In this document: positions 1-10,785 of the stretch, in pieces
Position numbering within the stretch: the first letter of the stretch is position 1
Layout of the letters: each line of letters begins with the position of its first letter
DNA from: CAZHRJ01 sp964534765
GTDB lineage: Bacteria; Lindowbacteria; 2-12-FULL-62-27
NCBI GenBank assembly: GCA_964534765.1
Contig: CAZHRJ010000079.1
Location: 1-14,477 of the forward strand
DNA length: 14,477 nucleotides
Reading direction: 5' to 3'
The notes under the pieces: generated by a model
What the model saw: only the letters and a program-made list of their open reading frames with translations
The model's database searches: none
What the model was told of the DNA's origin: nothing
Program-made: the position numbers and the translations under genes

Positions 1-3000
1 CCTGCGGACGCTCCAGCCGGATCGCGGCGTCCGCCGCGGCAATCGCCACGTCCACGTTTGGCCCGTAGGCCCCGCGGTGAGACCGGGCCAGCGTCAGGAC
101 TTTGTCCGCGTCACCGCGCTTTTGCCATATCCGTATCCTCATCCGCAGTACCTCCTCCAAAAACGGGCTGTCCAGCTTGCGCCGCTCCAGAAAATCCAGT
201 TTCTGCTCCCCGGCGTCCGCGTCCCCGCGGCCGACGTACAGTCTCGCCGCTTCCATCGCCACGTCCCGGGCCAGCGGCTCATCGGGATTCTCCTGCAAAA
301 ACCGCTCAAATCCCACCAGCGCGCTCTCCGGAAAACCCAGCTTGATCTTGCACAGTCCCGCCGCGTATTGAGCCTCCCGGCCCCATCGGGTGGCCGGCGC
401 CTGCTCGGCGATGGACGCGTAGCGGTCCAGAGCGGGCTTGTATCGCTTCAGATTGTAGTCGCAGTCGCCGATCCGCATCGCCGATTCCATCATCAGATCC
501 GTGTCGGCCGGCAGCTTCACGCTTTTGAAAAACGGGATGGCCTCCGAAAACCGGTCCAGATTGAAAAACGTCATGCCCATCAGATATTTCACGCTCGATG
601 ATATCCCCTTGTCCCGCACCCGGTCGGCGAATTTTTTGTAGTCGATCTCCAGCTCCTGATAGCGCTCGGCCCGATACAGGAGAGAAAAAAGAGCGTGGAT
701 CGCGTTGTCCATCGTCCGGGCCGGCCCTGGCGGGCCGGGTTTCTGAATCACGCTCCGAAAATGCGCCTCGGCCTCCGCCGGGCGGCCAATTGTCACGTTG
801 ACGTATCCGAGTTTGTAGAGGAACGCCGGATCGGATTTGTAGGGATCGACGGAGGAGAGTGTCTCCAGAAGCGTGAGAGCGTCCTCCCAGCGCTCCTGAA
901 GGATCCGGACGGAGACGAGATTGTACTGGGCATCGGCAAGGAGCGTGCGGCTGCGGATCTCCTCCGTGGTCCTGCCGGCCAGGATTTTCCCCAGCTCCCG
1001 GTCGGCGGCTTCCGGATTTTCATCCTCCAGAGCCAATAGGCCGAGAGAAAAATGCGCCTCCAATACATACTTGCCCCGCGGGTGAAGATCCAGATAGGCC
1101 AGGAAAGCCGCCTTCGCGGTGAGGCGGTCGTTCCGAAACTGGGCGAATCGCGCGCGCCAGAAATTCGCCTCCTCCGCAATCTCCGTCAACGGATTCTCCG
1201 CAACCCACTTCGACAGATCCACCAGACTGCGCTCCGCAGCCGCTTGGTCGCCGCGCTTGTGGTTCGCCATCATTTCGTAGTACGCGGCGTTTCCGAATAC
1301 CGCCGACGCCGCCGGAAACAGCTTCAGGATCTCCGCTGTGTATTTCATCATCGTCCGGTACTGCTCGGCTTCATACAGACGGTCAATCACAAATGCGTAC
1401 GTCCGCGTATCCGGCGGCAGAAGCGCGGCGCGAACCATTTGCTCGACGTAGACGGCGAGCCGGTCTTTTGAGGATTTAATGGAGAAATCGACGAGATGGG
1501 AATAGGCCAGATGAAGATTGTCCCGGCCGGCTGATTTGGCGACCTGCGCGGCGCGAAGATACGCCGCCTCCGCGTCGGCGGCCTTGTCCTGGGCCGCAAG
1601 TACGTCGCCTTTGAGAATCATGGCGGCGGCCGCGACCGAATCGCCGTGGATCACCGAAAGATCCGCGCCCGCCGGCAGGCGCCAGTCCCTGGCGAGGATA
1701 TCGAAATACCGGTCGAGGACTTTAGAAGCCTGTGAGAAACTTTTTGCCTGGAAATGCGCCAGAGCCGTGTAGTACCGGTATCGCTGGGCCGTCCAGGTGT
1801 CCCGGGACGATTCGGCCGCCAGGCGGTCATACTGCTTCGCCGCCTCCTTCACATTCCCCGATTGAAATAACGCGTCCGCCAGAAAGGGCTTAAGCCGCTC
1901 GTCCAGTCCCGGCGCCGGATCCTTGATCCGGCCCAGCGCGGCCACGGCGGTGTCGAAATTGCCGGCGGTGAAATGGCTCTGCGCAACGTCAAACAAACTC
2001 AGGTTCAAACCCTCCCGGGTCGGCGCCGCAACCGCCGCGCGCTCAAAATATCCCGCCGCGTCCCTCGGCCGGCCGCTCTCGTAAAAAATCTGGCCGGTCA
2101 GTCGAAGGACGCGGTATCCCTTGTCCGCCACCCGCGCGAGATATCCGAGCGAATCGTCAAATTTTTTCTCCAAAAAGGCGCTCTCGGCGCGGAACAACAA
2201 CGCGTCGTCCTTCAACCGGCCCAGACTGCCCTCGGTCGCGATCTGCTCGGCCGCGCGGGCATACTCATCCGACTCGGCCTTCCGGCTTTTTTCCCGGTCC
2301 AGGTAGGCGAGTCTCAGCGCCGCGTCGCCGCGAAGATCGGCGGTCAGCTTCTTCTCGGTGTAGACCTCCTCAAACAGCGCCCGCGCCTTTTCCGGCTCGC
2401 CGAATCCCAGATAGGACCACGCGCCGTTGTATATCGCCCTCGCCCGGTAATCTTCCGTGAGGCCGCGGCCTTTCTTGAATACCTTCTCGTACCAGTCCAG
2501 ACTCTCCCGGTACTTGCCCTCCGCATAGGCGGCGTCACCCAGCGCCATCCATGCCTCCGCCTGATGGGGACCAGGCCGCTCCGCGGCGCGCGCAAAGGCC
2601 GCCCGGCCCTCCTCGCCCCGGCCGGTCCTGAGCAGAAGCTGACCCAGGTCGTACTCCGCCTCCTGCCGCCGGGAGGCCGGCAGTTTCGGCATGGTCAGAA
2701 TTTCGCGAAGCTCCTGCTCCGCCTGCAGGTCATCGCCGGCTTTGAGATATATGTCCGCGATCATGAGCCGGCACTCGACCGCCAGATCGTCAGCGGTTTC
2801 CGGATGGCGGGCCAGGTCGTTGAAAAAAATAACCGCATCGCGGTTCAATCCCAGTTTCCGCGCGGCATATCCGGCCGACAGCCTGCCCTTGAACGCGAAT
2901 TTGGACTGGGGATATTCGGACATCAGCTTTTTGTAGATGCCCAGCGCGTCCGCCGGCTTGCCGAGATGGTAGGTCGATTCGCCGAACCAGAACAGCACTT

Positions 3001-3209
3001 CGTCCGTCCGGTCAACGCCGGGGTACTTGCTGAGAATCAATTCGAATGATTTTGCGGCGAGATCGAATTCCCCCTTTTTGTAGAGATAGACGCCGGTGTT
3101 GAAGTCCCTGGAAATGTCCGCCACGGCCGGAGAGAGAGTCCCGAGAAGAAACAGGGCCGCGCCGGCCCACAGGATGACCTGCGCCGGACCGGAGGAATGG
3201 AAGGGGATT

Positions 3210-3217
<8 letters not shown>
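1..3217 (-). CDS. Large exported tetratricopeptide-repeat protein, 3' end outside window
   Basis: One uninterrupted frame covers the whole left 3.2 kb (1072 codons visible, no stop before the window edge). I read it from a TTG at 3217-3215, overlapping the clpC stop; no ATG is available near the 5' end and no clear Shine-Dalgarno is seen, so coupling to clpC translation is inferred. The TTG start gives a good signal peptide: a short polar stretch, a hydrophobic core at residues 14-30 (VILWAGAALFLLG), then an AVA-D cleavage site near residue 35. The rest is almost entirely helical repeats of TPR type, for example residues 73-86 (EVLFWFGESTYHLG), about 221-245 (AWMALGDAAYAEGKYRES) and about 798-823 (LYKLGYVNVTIGRPAEAEAHF). 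The order of small, large and aromatic residues fits TPRs. The protein should act outside the cytoplasm as a binding scaffold; its partner is unknown. A GTG at 3124 is an alternative start but would lose the signal peptide. Confidence 0.85.
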
Positions 3218-5702
<2,485 letters not shown>

Positions 5703-5717
5703 GATTGCCTCCCCCGG

Positions 5718-6776
5718 TCATGACACTTTCATCCTCAGCCTCGTCCGGATCAACTCCGCACGCGCCACGTCCCGCTCCTCCGCCGTCAACTCCCGGCCGG
5801 CGGAGACGCACAGGTGCGCGGGATGGATGAGCACGAAGAGTTCGTTGAGTGTCTGGGACGTGATGTCCGGAATCAACTTGTAGTATATCCCCAGCCGGAG
5901 ACTCGACAGATGGCTCATCGCCTCCTTGCTGGACAACAGCCGCGCGTGCCGCAGTACCCCCCATGCGCGGAAAATCGTGTCCTCGACATGAACGTGATTC
6001 TCGCTGTACAGCCACTTGCGCGCGTCCCGCTCCTTGGAGGCGATCTGCCGGGTGATTTTTTCGATGTTGTCCACGATCTCCTCTTCCGCGCGGGACAGCG
6101 TGATCTGGTTTGAGATCTGAAAAAAATTCGACATGGGTTCGGTGCCCTCGCCGTAAAACCCGCGCACCGCCAGACCCAGATGCGACACGGCCTTGAGGAC
6201 CTTGTCGATCTGCTTCGTCTCAACCAGTCCCGGCAGATGAACCAGGACGCTGGCGCGCATGCCGGTGCCCACGTTCGTCGGACAGGCCGTGCAGTATCCG
6301 ATGTCGGGCCGGAAGGCGTAGTCGAGGCTCGTTTCCATCTCGTTGTCCAGCATGTCGGCGATCCGCCAGGTGTCGACCATGGCCAGACCCGGCTCCAGGG
6401 CCTGAATCCGCAGATGGTCCTCCTCGTTGACCATGACGGATATGACCTCATCTTTTTCCACTATCACCGACGCGTACTTCGATTCGAGCAGCCGCTGATT
6501 GATCAAATGCCGCTCCACCAGAACCTGCTTTTCCAGATCGCTCAATAAATCCAGATGAATTTTGTGCGCGCCCTTGAGCAGCTTGCTCTGCTGCGCTGCG
6601 GCCGATACCTGCTGGCGGATGGATTTCAGAGCGTCGTCCCCGGCGACGTGCGGGAATGCGGGGCCGTTCAGGTTTCGGGCCAGCCGCACCCGGCTGGACA
6701 AAACCACGTCTCCGTCCGGCGCGCCCTCGGCTTTCATCCACCGGCCGATGTTTTCCACGTTCAGCGGCAGCGTCAT
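5718..6776 (-). CDS. mcsB: Protein arginine kinase McsB
   Basis: Phosphorylates arginine side chains of cytoplasmic proteins, marking them for ClpC-ClpP. The 352 residues match the usual length, and the fold is the phosphagen-kinase catalytic domain without the N-terminal creatine-kinase domain. Visible motifs are SSRVRLARN (27-35, nucleotide binding), NEEDH (117-121), the active-site segment CPTNVGTGMRAS (165-176, Cys165), YGEGTE (208-213), and RDVARA (335-340), the motif of the allosteric phospho-arginine pocket known from Firmicute McsB. The start is the ATG at 6776, whose first bases overlap the mcsA stop (ATGA), with AAGGA 4 nt upstream. The open frame extends further upstream, but that part lies inside mcsA and shows no family similarity. 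Translation is very likely coupled to mcsA, which encodes its activator. Confidence 0.97.
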   Translation of the reverse strand: MTLPLNVENIGRWMKAEGAPDGDVVLSSRVRLARNLNGPAFPHVAGDDALKSIRQQVSAAAQQSKLLKGAHKIHLDLLSDLEKQVLVERHLINQRLLESKYASVIVEKDEVISVMVNEEDHLRIQALEPGLAMVDTWRIADMLDNEMETSLDYAFRPDIGYCTACPTNVGTGMRASVLVHLPGLVETKQIDKVLKAVSHLGLAVRGFYGEGTEPMSNFFQISNQITLSRAEEEIVDNIEKITRQIASKERDARKWLYSENHVHVEDTIFRAWGVLRHARLLSSKEAMSHLSSLRLGIYYKLIPDITSQTLNELFVLIHPAHLCVSAGRELTAEERDVARAELIRTRLRMKVS

Positions 6777-7303
6777 GATTCCTTTTCCCCCTCCATGTGG
6801 ACCTTGGTGTCGACCTCGATCTGCCGGATGTCGTCCCGGAGCCGCGCGGCGCGCTCGTATTCCTCCTTGGAGATCGCCTCGCGCAGTTCCTTGCGAAGCC
6901 GTTTGACGTCTCTTTGGCGGCCGTGGGAAACCGATTCGGCCGATTTGGCCGGGACCTTGCCCGTGTGATGGGCGCTGCCGTGGATTTTCCGGAGTAGCGG
7001 CATGAGTTCGTCGTGGAATGCCTCGTAACATTTGACGCACCCCAGCCGGCCCGACCGCTTAAATCCGCTCGATGTCAGCCCGCAGGCCGGACAGGTGAGA
7101 CGCGACTCCTCGGCCGCGGGCTGCTCCTGCGGCTCCGAAGACAGACCGGAGATGAGGTTTTCGAGATGAAACTCGTGGTTCGCGCCCATGATGTTCATTT
7201 GCTTCGCGCAGGACTCGCAGAGATGGTACTCGGTCGTCTGATTGTTCACGATCTTCGCGAAATGAATCTTGGCCGGATTCTTTCCGCACCGCTTACACTG
7301 CAT
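6773..7303 (-). CDS. mcsA: McsA, zinc-binding activator of McsB
   Basis: Small cytoplasmic adaptor that activates the McsB arginine kinase and stabilises its complex. The 176-residue protein has four CxxC pairs, C3/C6, C29/C32, C71/C74 and C89/C92, enough for two zinc sites. An acidic, Gln-rich linker lies between them (about 55-68). A C-terminal UVR motif at about 137-163 (LRKELREAISKEEYERAARL) resembles the UVR segment of the ClpC middle domain. Length and domain order match Firmicute McsA. The ATG at 7303 follows a GGGAGAGGA ribosome site and lies inside the last codons of ilvE (11-bp overlap); the stop overlaps the mcsB start. A UvrB/UvrC-motif protein of other function would be the alternative reading, but the mcsB-clpC neighbours make McsA close to certain. 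Confidence 0.96.
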   Translation of the reverse strand: MQCKRCGKNPAKIHFAKIVNNQTTEYHLCESCAKQMNIMGANHEFHLENLISGLSSEPQEQPAAEESRLTCPACGLTSSGFKRSGRLGCVKCYEAFHDELMPLLRKIHGSAHHTGKVPAKSAESVSHGRQRDVKRLRKELREAISKEEYERAARLRDDIRQIEVDTKVHMEGEKES

Positions 7304-8174
7304 ACGCGTCCTCTCCCTCCCGCATCACCAAGTCCCCGAACGCCGACATCAGCGCCCGCGTCTGGATGCCCGGCTTGCCCTCGCCAACCACCCGGCCGTC
7401 GATCCGCGTCACCGGTACCACCTCCGCCGCCGTCCCGGTCAAAAACACTTCCTCCGCCGTGAACAACTCATGCCGCGTGAATGGCTCCTCCTTGACAGTC
7501 AACCCCCGCGCCGTGGCCAGTTCCATCACCACGCCGCGCGTAATTCCTTTCAGCGCGCCCAGGTAGACCGGAGGGGTAAGGAGTGTGCCGTTGCGGAGGC
7601 AAAAAATGTTGTCGCCCGTACACTCGCATACGAATCCGGAGTCTGTCAACATGAGCGCCTCCACGCAGCCCGCAAGCTTGCCCTCGATCTTCGCCAGGAT
7701 GTTGTTCAGATAGTTCAGGCTCTTGATCCGCGGGTTCAACGCCTCCGGAACGTTCCGCCGGGTCGGCACGGTCACGATCGAGAGGCCCTGGTCGTAGAAC
7801 TCCTTGGGATAAAGCGAGATCGAACCGGCGATGATGAAGACCGTCGGGCTGGGACACTTGTCCGGATCCAGACCCAGATCCCCCACGCCGCGAGTCACCA
7901 CCACGCGGATGTAGGCGTCCCTGAGACCATTTTCCCGGACGGAGGACTTGATATGGCCGCTGAAGCCTGCCGGATCGTACGGCGGGACCAGCCGGATGGC
8001 GCGGGCCGAGTCGAACAGCCGTTCGACGTGTTCGCGGAGACGGAAGATTTTGCCGCCATAAGCGCGAATGCCCTCGAATACCCCGTCTCCATATAATAGT
8101 CCGTGGTCGAACACCGACACCACCGCCGCCTCCCGGGCCACCCACTTGCCGTTTAAAAATATTTTGCCTGCCAT
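7293..8174 (-). CDS. ilvE: Branched-chain amino acid aminotransferase (class IV, PLP)
   Basis: Fold-type IV PLP enzyme, 293 residues, most likely interconverting Leu/Ile/Val and their 2-oxo acids with glutamate. The catalytic lysine is K151 in RIKSLNYLNN. Other marks are the N-terminal FDHGLLYGDGVFEGIR (22-37), ECTGDNIF (184-191, the family's E-x-x-G-D/E-N-I/L-F site) and the phosphate-binding TGTAAEVVPV (246-255). These fit branched-chain aminotransferases better than D-amino acid aminotransferase or aminodeoxychorismate lyase, although specificity within class IV is hard to call from sequence. The ATG at 8174 has AAGGAG with a 6-nt spacing. The stop lies past the mcsA start, so the gene leads the mcsA-mcsB-clpC run and probably shares its promoter. 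There is no other ilv or leu gene nearby, so its place here may reflect co-expression with the quality control genes. Confidence 0.92.
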   Translation of the reverse strand: MAGKIFLNGKWVAREAAVVSVFDHGLLYGDGVFEGIRAYGGKIFRLREHVERLFDSARAIRLVPPYDPAGFSGHIKSSVRENGLRDAYIRVVVTRGVGDLGLDPDKCPSPTVFIIAGSISLYPKEFYDQGLSIVTVPTRRNVPEALNPRIKSLNYLNNILAKIEGKLAGCVEALMLTDSGFVCECTGDNIFCLRNGTLLTPPVYLGALKGITRGVVMELATARGLTVKEEPFTRHELFTAEEVFLTGTAAEVVPVTRIDGRVVGEGKPGIQTRALMSAFGDLVMREGEDAYAV

Positions 8175-8187
8175 CGCCGTCTCCTTA

Positions 8188-8205
8188 GATCGAGGTCCGA
8201 TCGAG
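8188..8205. repeat. Short direct repeat in the ilvE leader
   Basis: GATCGAG occurs twice (8188-8194 and 8199-8205), separated by GTCC, giving an 11-bp period. It lies just upstream of the ilvE ribosome site, inside the inferred 5' untranslated region. It may be a protein site or chance. Confidence 0.3.
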
Positions 8206-8207
8206 TC

Positions 8208-8238
8208 TTCCCGGCATTCTAAGATCGGCCTCCGGGAA
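8208..8238. promoter_or_regulatory. Inverted repeat overlapping the candidate ilvE promoter
   Basis: Arms TTCCCGG (8208-8214) and CCGGGAA (8232-8238) are perfect reverse complements separated by 17 bp. They bracket the candidate -10 box and fill the space up to the -35 box, a usual place for a repressor site. As RNA it could form a 7-bp stem but has no following T-run, so a terminator for muiA is less likely. It resembles neither the CIRCE element nor the CtsR heptad repeat. Confidence 0.35.
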
Positions 8239-8245
8239 ATTGCAA
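8216..8245 (-). promoter_or_regulatory. Candidate sigma70-type promoter for ilvE-mcsA-mcsB-clpC-TPR
   Basis: Reading the minus strand, TTGCAA (8245-8240, 4 of 6 to the -35 consensus) and TAGAAT (8221-8216, 5 of 6 to the -10 consensus) are 18 bp apart in the only sizeable gap of the minus-strand block. The -10 box is about 41 nt upstream of the ilvE start. It is the best promoter match in the gap, but the organism's own consensus is unknown. Confidence 0.45.
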
Positions 8246-8261
8246 ATCCACGCGCAAAAAA

Positions 8262-9935
8262 TCACCGGACCGGCCCCAGTACCGATTCCCATCCCGGCGG
8301 GACGGTGACGGTGAACCGGTACTCGTACGTTTTTTTCTGGCCCGGTCGGACGGTGTCGGTCCAGCGAAGAATGCCCTTTTCGTCAATCTGGTGGCCGCGC
8401 GTAACGTCGTCCAGCTCGATTTTGATGTCCTCGTGTGTCGATGTCGGTATCCGCTCGATCACCGTCACGCCGGCGGGCCGCTCGCGGAAATTCTCCACCG
8501 ATACACGCCAGGCCGACCGATGCGTGATCTTCTTGCCGAACATCCGGTCGCCCGACTCGGATTTCAGCCGCTCCCGCTTCACCTTCAGCCGCTCGTCCAC
8601 ACCGGCGGACAGCTCAACGGTGTCGCCCGTCGTCACGGTCGGCAGATCCGACCGGCCCACATAGGCGCCCTCGACGAAAACCTGCGCGGGCCCGGCGATC
8701 AGGGGATGCTTGGCGGTGTTCGACGCTTCGACCCAGAGGTAGACTTTCTCCGCAAGCGAAGGCGTCGCGCGATAACTCAGCTTTACCGGCAGATCCATCT
8801 CGGCAATGAGGATCCGGTGGGTCTTTCCGTCGCTTGCCAGATCGGTCAACTTCGGGACTTCAAAAACTGCCGATACACCCGCCTGCGCGAAGTCCGATGC
8901 CTGCTGAGATCTGGATTCGCGGCCGACCTGTCTCATTTTTCTAGCAGGCTCCATCGCGGCGGCCGGCGCAGCGGCGGGTTTCGACATCTCCATCACCTCT
9001 GATTTCAGCGAGGTCCTCAGTTCTGCCTCTTCATAAATTTCCGGCGGACTCAGCACGATCGGCTGCAGGGTAGGCATTCGAGCGCCCTGCGAGGGATCGC
9101 CGGTGGAAACAAAGACCCGCGCGCCGGCGGACCACGGCTCGCCCGTGTTTTGCCGGATCTGCCCGTAAAAGGAAAGCGTCATCTGATCCTCGTCCGGATC
9201 GATCCGGGCGTCGTAGTCGGCCGACCAGCCGGCGTTTGGCGCCGCATACTCGACGACCAGCCGGGCCGGACCCGCGGCCTTGCGGTCAACAGCCAGAACG
9301 ACCCGCCGGATCACGGTGCTGCGGCGCGACCGGATCTCGTTTAATTCAGCCCGGAGGGCGACAAGCTGCCGGTCGATCTCTCTTTGCCGTTCGCGCGCGT
9401 CCAGAATCCGGCCGTGAGATTCCACCTGCTCGGCAAAAATGGCATCCCCCAGTTTTCGGAACGCCTCCGGCGTAACCGGCTGGGCGAGCGTCTCCTTCGC
9501 AAGCTTTTCATTGTACGCCGTTTTCCACTCCTTGGAGAGATTGAGCCGGGCGCCGGCGCCGGCGACGATGTGGTCCTGCCGGGTCTTTTCCACTTCCATC
9601 CCGTGGATGCGGTCCTCGATGGACCGGATCTGATCATCGGTCACCGCGGCCTGGTGCTCGCGCTCCACTTTGATCTCCAGTATCCGCGTCGACTCGTCCG
9701 ACCGCGCCCGGACGAATTCGTCCTCGCCATGGGACGGAAGCGGCACCCGAACCAGGTGCGATCCGGCCGGTAGATCGGCTTCGATGACACGCGTGACCTC
9801 GGCCTGCCGGCGGTAGACCACGGCCTGGGTGACCACGCCGGTTTGATCGATGATGTCCGCGCGCCCGGGCGCGGGAAAAAGAATCGATGATAAACAGATC
9901 GCCAGGCCGCAGACACGGCGGATGCAACACGTCAT
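8262..9935 (-). CDS. muiA: MuiA-family exported protein (DUF4140/DUF4139)
   Basis: The family (mucoidy inhibitor A homologs) has no settled biochemical role; homologs are exported proteins with an N-terminal DUF4140 domain, a coiled coil and a C-terminal DUF4139 beta domain. This 557-residue copy fits. A signal peptide ends near residue 26 (hydrophobic core at about 10-20, GRA-D site). The DUF4140-like part (about 35-100) starts with the typical run VTQAVVYRRQAEVTRVIEA. A long charged helical segment follows at about 100-215. The DUF4139 part is at about 225-545, with GWSADYDARID (236-246) and the ending KTYEYRFTVTVPPGWE. Inside DUF4139, residues 318-333 form an Ala/Pro/Met-rich low-complexity linker. 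The ATG at 9935 is preceded by GGAGGTG at good spacing. It lies 86 bp downstream of the ABC ATPase gene and may be co-transcribed with it. Confidence 0.9.
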   Translation of the reverse strand: MTCCIRRVCGLAICLSSILFPAPGRADIIDQTGVVTQAVVYRRQAEVTRVIEADLPAGSHLVRVPLPSHGEDEFVRARSDESTRILEIKVEREHQAAVTDDQIRSIEDRIHGMEVEKTRQDHIVAGAGARLNLSKEWKTAYNEKLAKETLAQPVTPEAFRKLGDAIFAEQVESHGRILDARERQREIDRQLVALRAELNEIRSRRSTVIRRVVLAVDRKAAGPARLVVEYAAPNAGWSADYDARIDPDEDQMTLSFYGQIRQNTGEPWSAGARVFVSTGDPSQGARMPTLQPIVLSPPEIYEEAELRTSLKSEVMEMSKPAAAPAAAMEPARKMRQVGRESRSQQASDFAQAGVSAVFEVPKLTDLASDGKTHRILIAEMDLPVKLSYRATPSLAEKVYLWVEASNTAKHPLIAGPAQVFVEGAYVGRSDLPTVTTGDTVELSAGVDERLKVKRERLKSESGDRMFGKKITHRSAWRVSVENFRERPAGVTVIERIPTSTHEDIKIELDDVTRGHQIDEKGILRWTDTVRPGQKKTYEYRFTVTVPPGWESVLGPVR

Positions 9936-10001
9936 CGGACACCTCCCGAATGTCTCTTGAGAAATCTTGTCTGGATGATTAGAGCATGGCGGCTATTCAT
10001 T

Positions 10002-10013
10002 CGGCAACTGCCG
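10002..10013. repeat. Near-perfect palindrome after the ABC ATPase gene
   Basis: CGGCAACTGCCG lies 8 bp downstream of the ABC ATPase stop on the minus strand. It has 5-bp arms and differs at one base from the palindrome that follows the ATP-grasp gene (13419-13430). The rest of the 86-bp gap to muiA holds only the muiA ribosome site and no clear promoter. Confidence 0.25.
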
Positions 10014-10021
10014 CTCGACAA

Positions 10022-10750
10022 CTACCCCGGACACGGCACGCGGCCCGACTGAAGTTCCAGAACCCGGTCGGCCCTGGCGGCGACTTGCGGGTTGTGCGTC
10101 GATAAAAGTATCGCCACCCCGTCGGTCTTGCGCGCTTCCTCCAGAAGAAGCAGCACCGAATCGGCCGAGCGGTCATCGAGATTGCCGGTCGGCTCGTCCG
10201 CGAAAATAAGTTTCGGCCGGTGCGCCAGGGCCCTTGCCACCGCCACCTTCTGCCGCTCACCGCCGGACAGCCGGTCGATCCGGCTGCACGCAAAGGCCTC
10301 AAGACCCAGCCGGCCCAACAGTTCCGCGGTCCGGCCGCGGGTGTCCTTTGTCACAGCCGCCAGAGAGAGCGCCAGGGTGATGTTCTCCTCGACGGTCAGA
10401 TCGGGCAGAAGATGGTGGAATTGAAAAACCATTCCCGCCTCCCGCGCGCGCCGCCGGTCACGGTCCGGCTCGCTTAGCGCGTACACATCCGTCCCGCTCC
10501 AAAACACACGGCCTTCTTCCGGAGGAAGAATTCCGGCCAGAAGATGCAAAAGGGTCGTCTTGCCGACGCCCGACGGCCCGCGGATGGCGATGAATTCCCC
10601 GGCATCCACACGGATCGTCACACAATCCACGATCGTCCGGACCTCTCGGCCGGTCTGAAACCGTTTTCGAAGTTCCGTCCCCTCAATCAACGCGCCTGGT
10701 CCAGCCATCAATCCATGTGCTATCACGTCCTTTGACTGCTGAAAAGCCAT
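10022..10750 (-). CDS. ABC transporter ATP-binding protein, LolD/MacB class
   Basis: Cytoplasmic ATPase of the type that powers FtsX-like permeases (lipoprotein release LolCDE, macrolide/peptide export MacB). It is 242 residues long if started at 10750. All nucleotide-binding motifs are intact: Walker A GPSGVGKTT (58-66), Q-loop MVFQFHHLLPDLT (Gln110), signature LSGGERQ (161-167), Walker B LIFADEPTGNLD (181-192) and H-loop His219. The MVFQFHHLLP and ADEPTGNLD strings are typical of LolD/FtsE/MacB. No permease gene is adjacent: upstream is a divergent C45 gene and downstream is muiA, so its partner must be encoded elsewhere. The ATG at 10708 (residue 15) is an alternative start that fits usual LolD lengths better; the 10750 start has GGGGAG, but about 14 nt away. 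I therefore give no gene symbol. Confidence 0.9.
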   Translation of the reverse strand: MAFQQSKDVIAHGLMAGPGALIEGTELRKRFQTGREVRTIVDCVTIRVDAGEFIAIRGPSGVGKTTLLHLLAGILPPEEGRVFWSGTDVYALSEPDRDRRRAREAGMVFQFHHLLPDLTVEENITLALSLAAVTKDTRGRTAELLGRLGLEAFACSRIDRLSGGERQKVAVARALAHRPKLIFADEPTGNLDDRSADSVLLLLEEARKTDGVAILLSTHNPQVAARADRVLELQSGRVPCPG

Positions 10751-10785
10751 TACGATGCCGCAATCTCCCCGGAACCACTTACTCT

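Noticed and set aside
1973..3049. 358-codon open frame on the plus strand
   Set aside because: Antisense to the TPR gene. It is rich in Arg/Gln/Pro without domain features, while the minus frame has a signal peptide and repeats over the whole length.
6777..7040. N-terminal extension of the mcsB frame
   Set aside because: Lies within mcsA in another frame, is Arg-rich without family similarity, and the ATGA overlap with a ribosome site marks the real start at 6776.
10725..10741. Possible CtsR-type heptad (TTTGACT on the plus strand)
   Set aside because: Only one heptad is present; the neighbouring one does not match, and it lies within the likely 5' coding region of the ABC ATPase.
10731..10760. 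TTGACT followed by TACGAT as a promoter for the C45 gene
   Set aside because: The spacing of 13 bp is too short for a sigma70 promoter.
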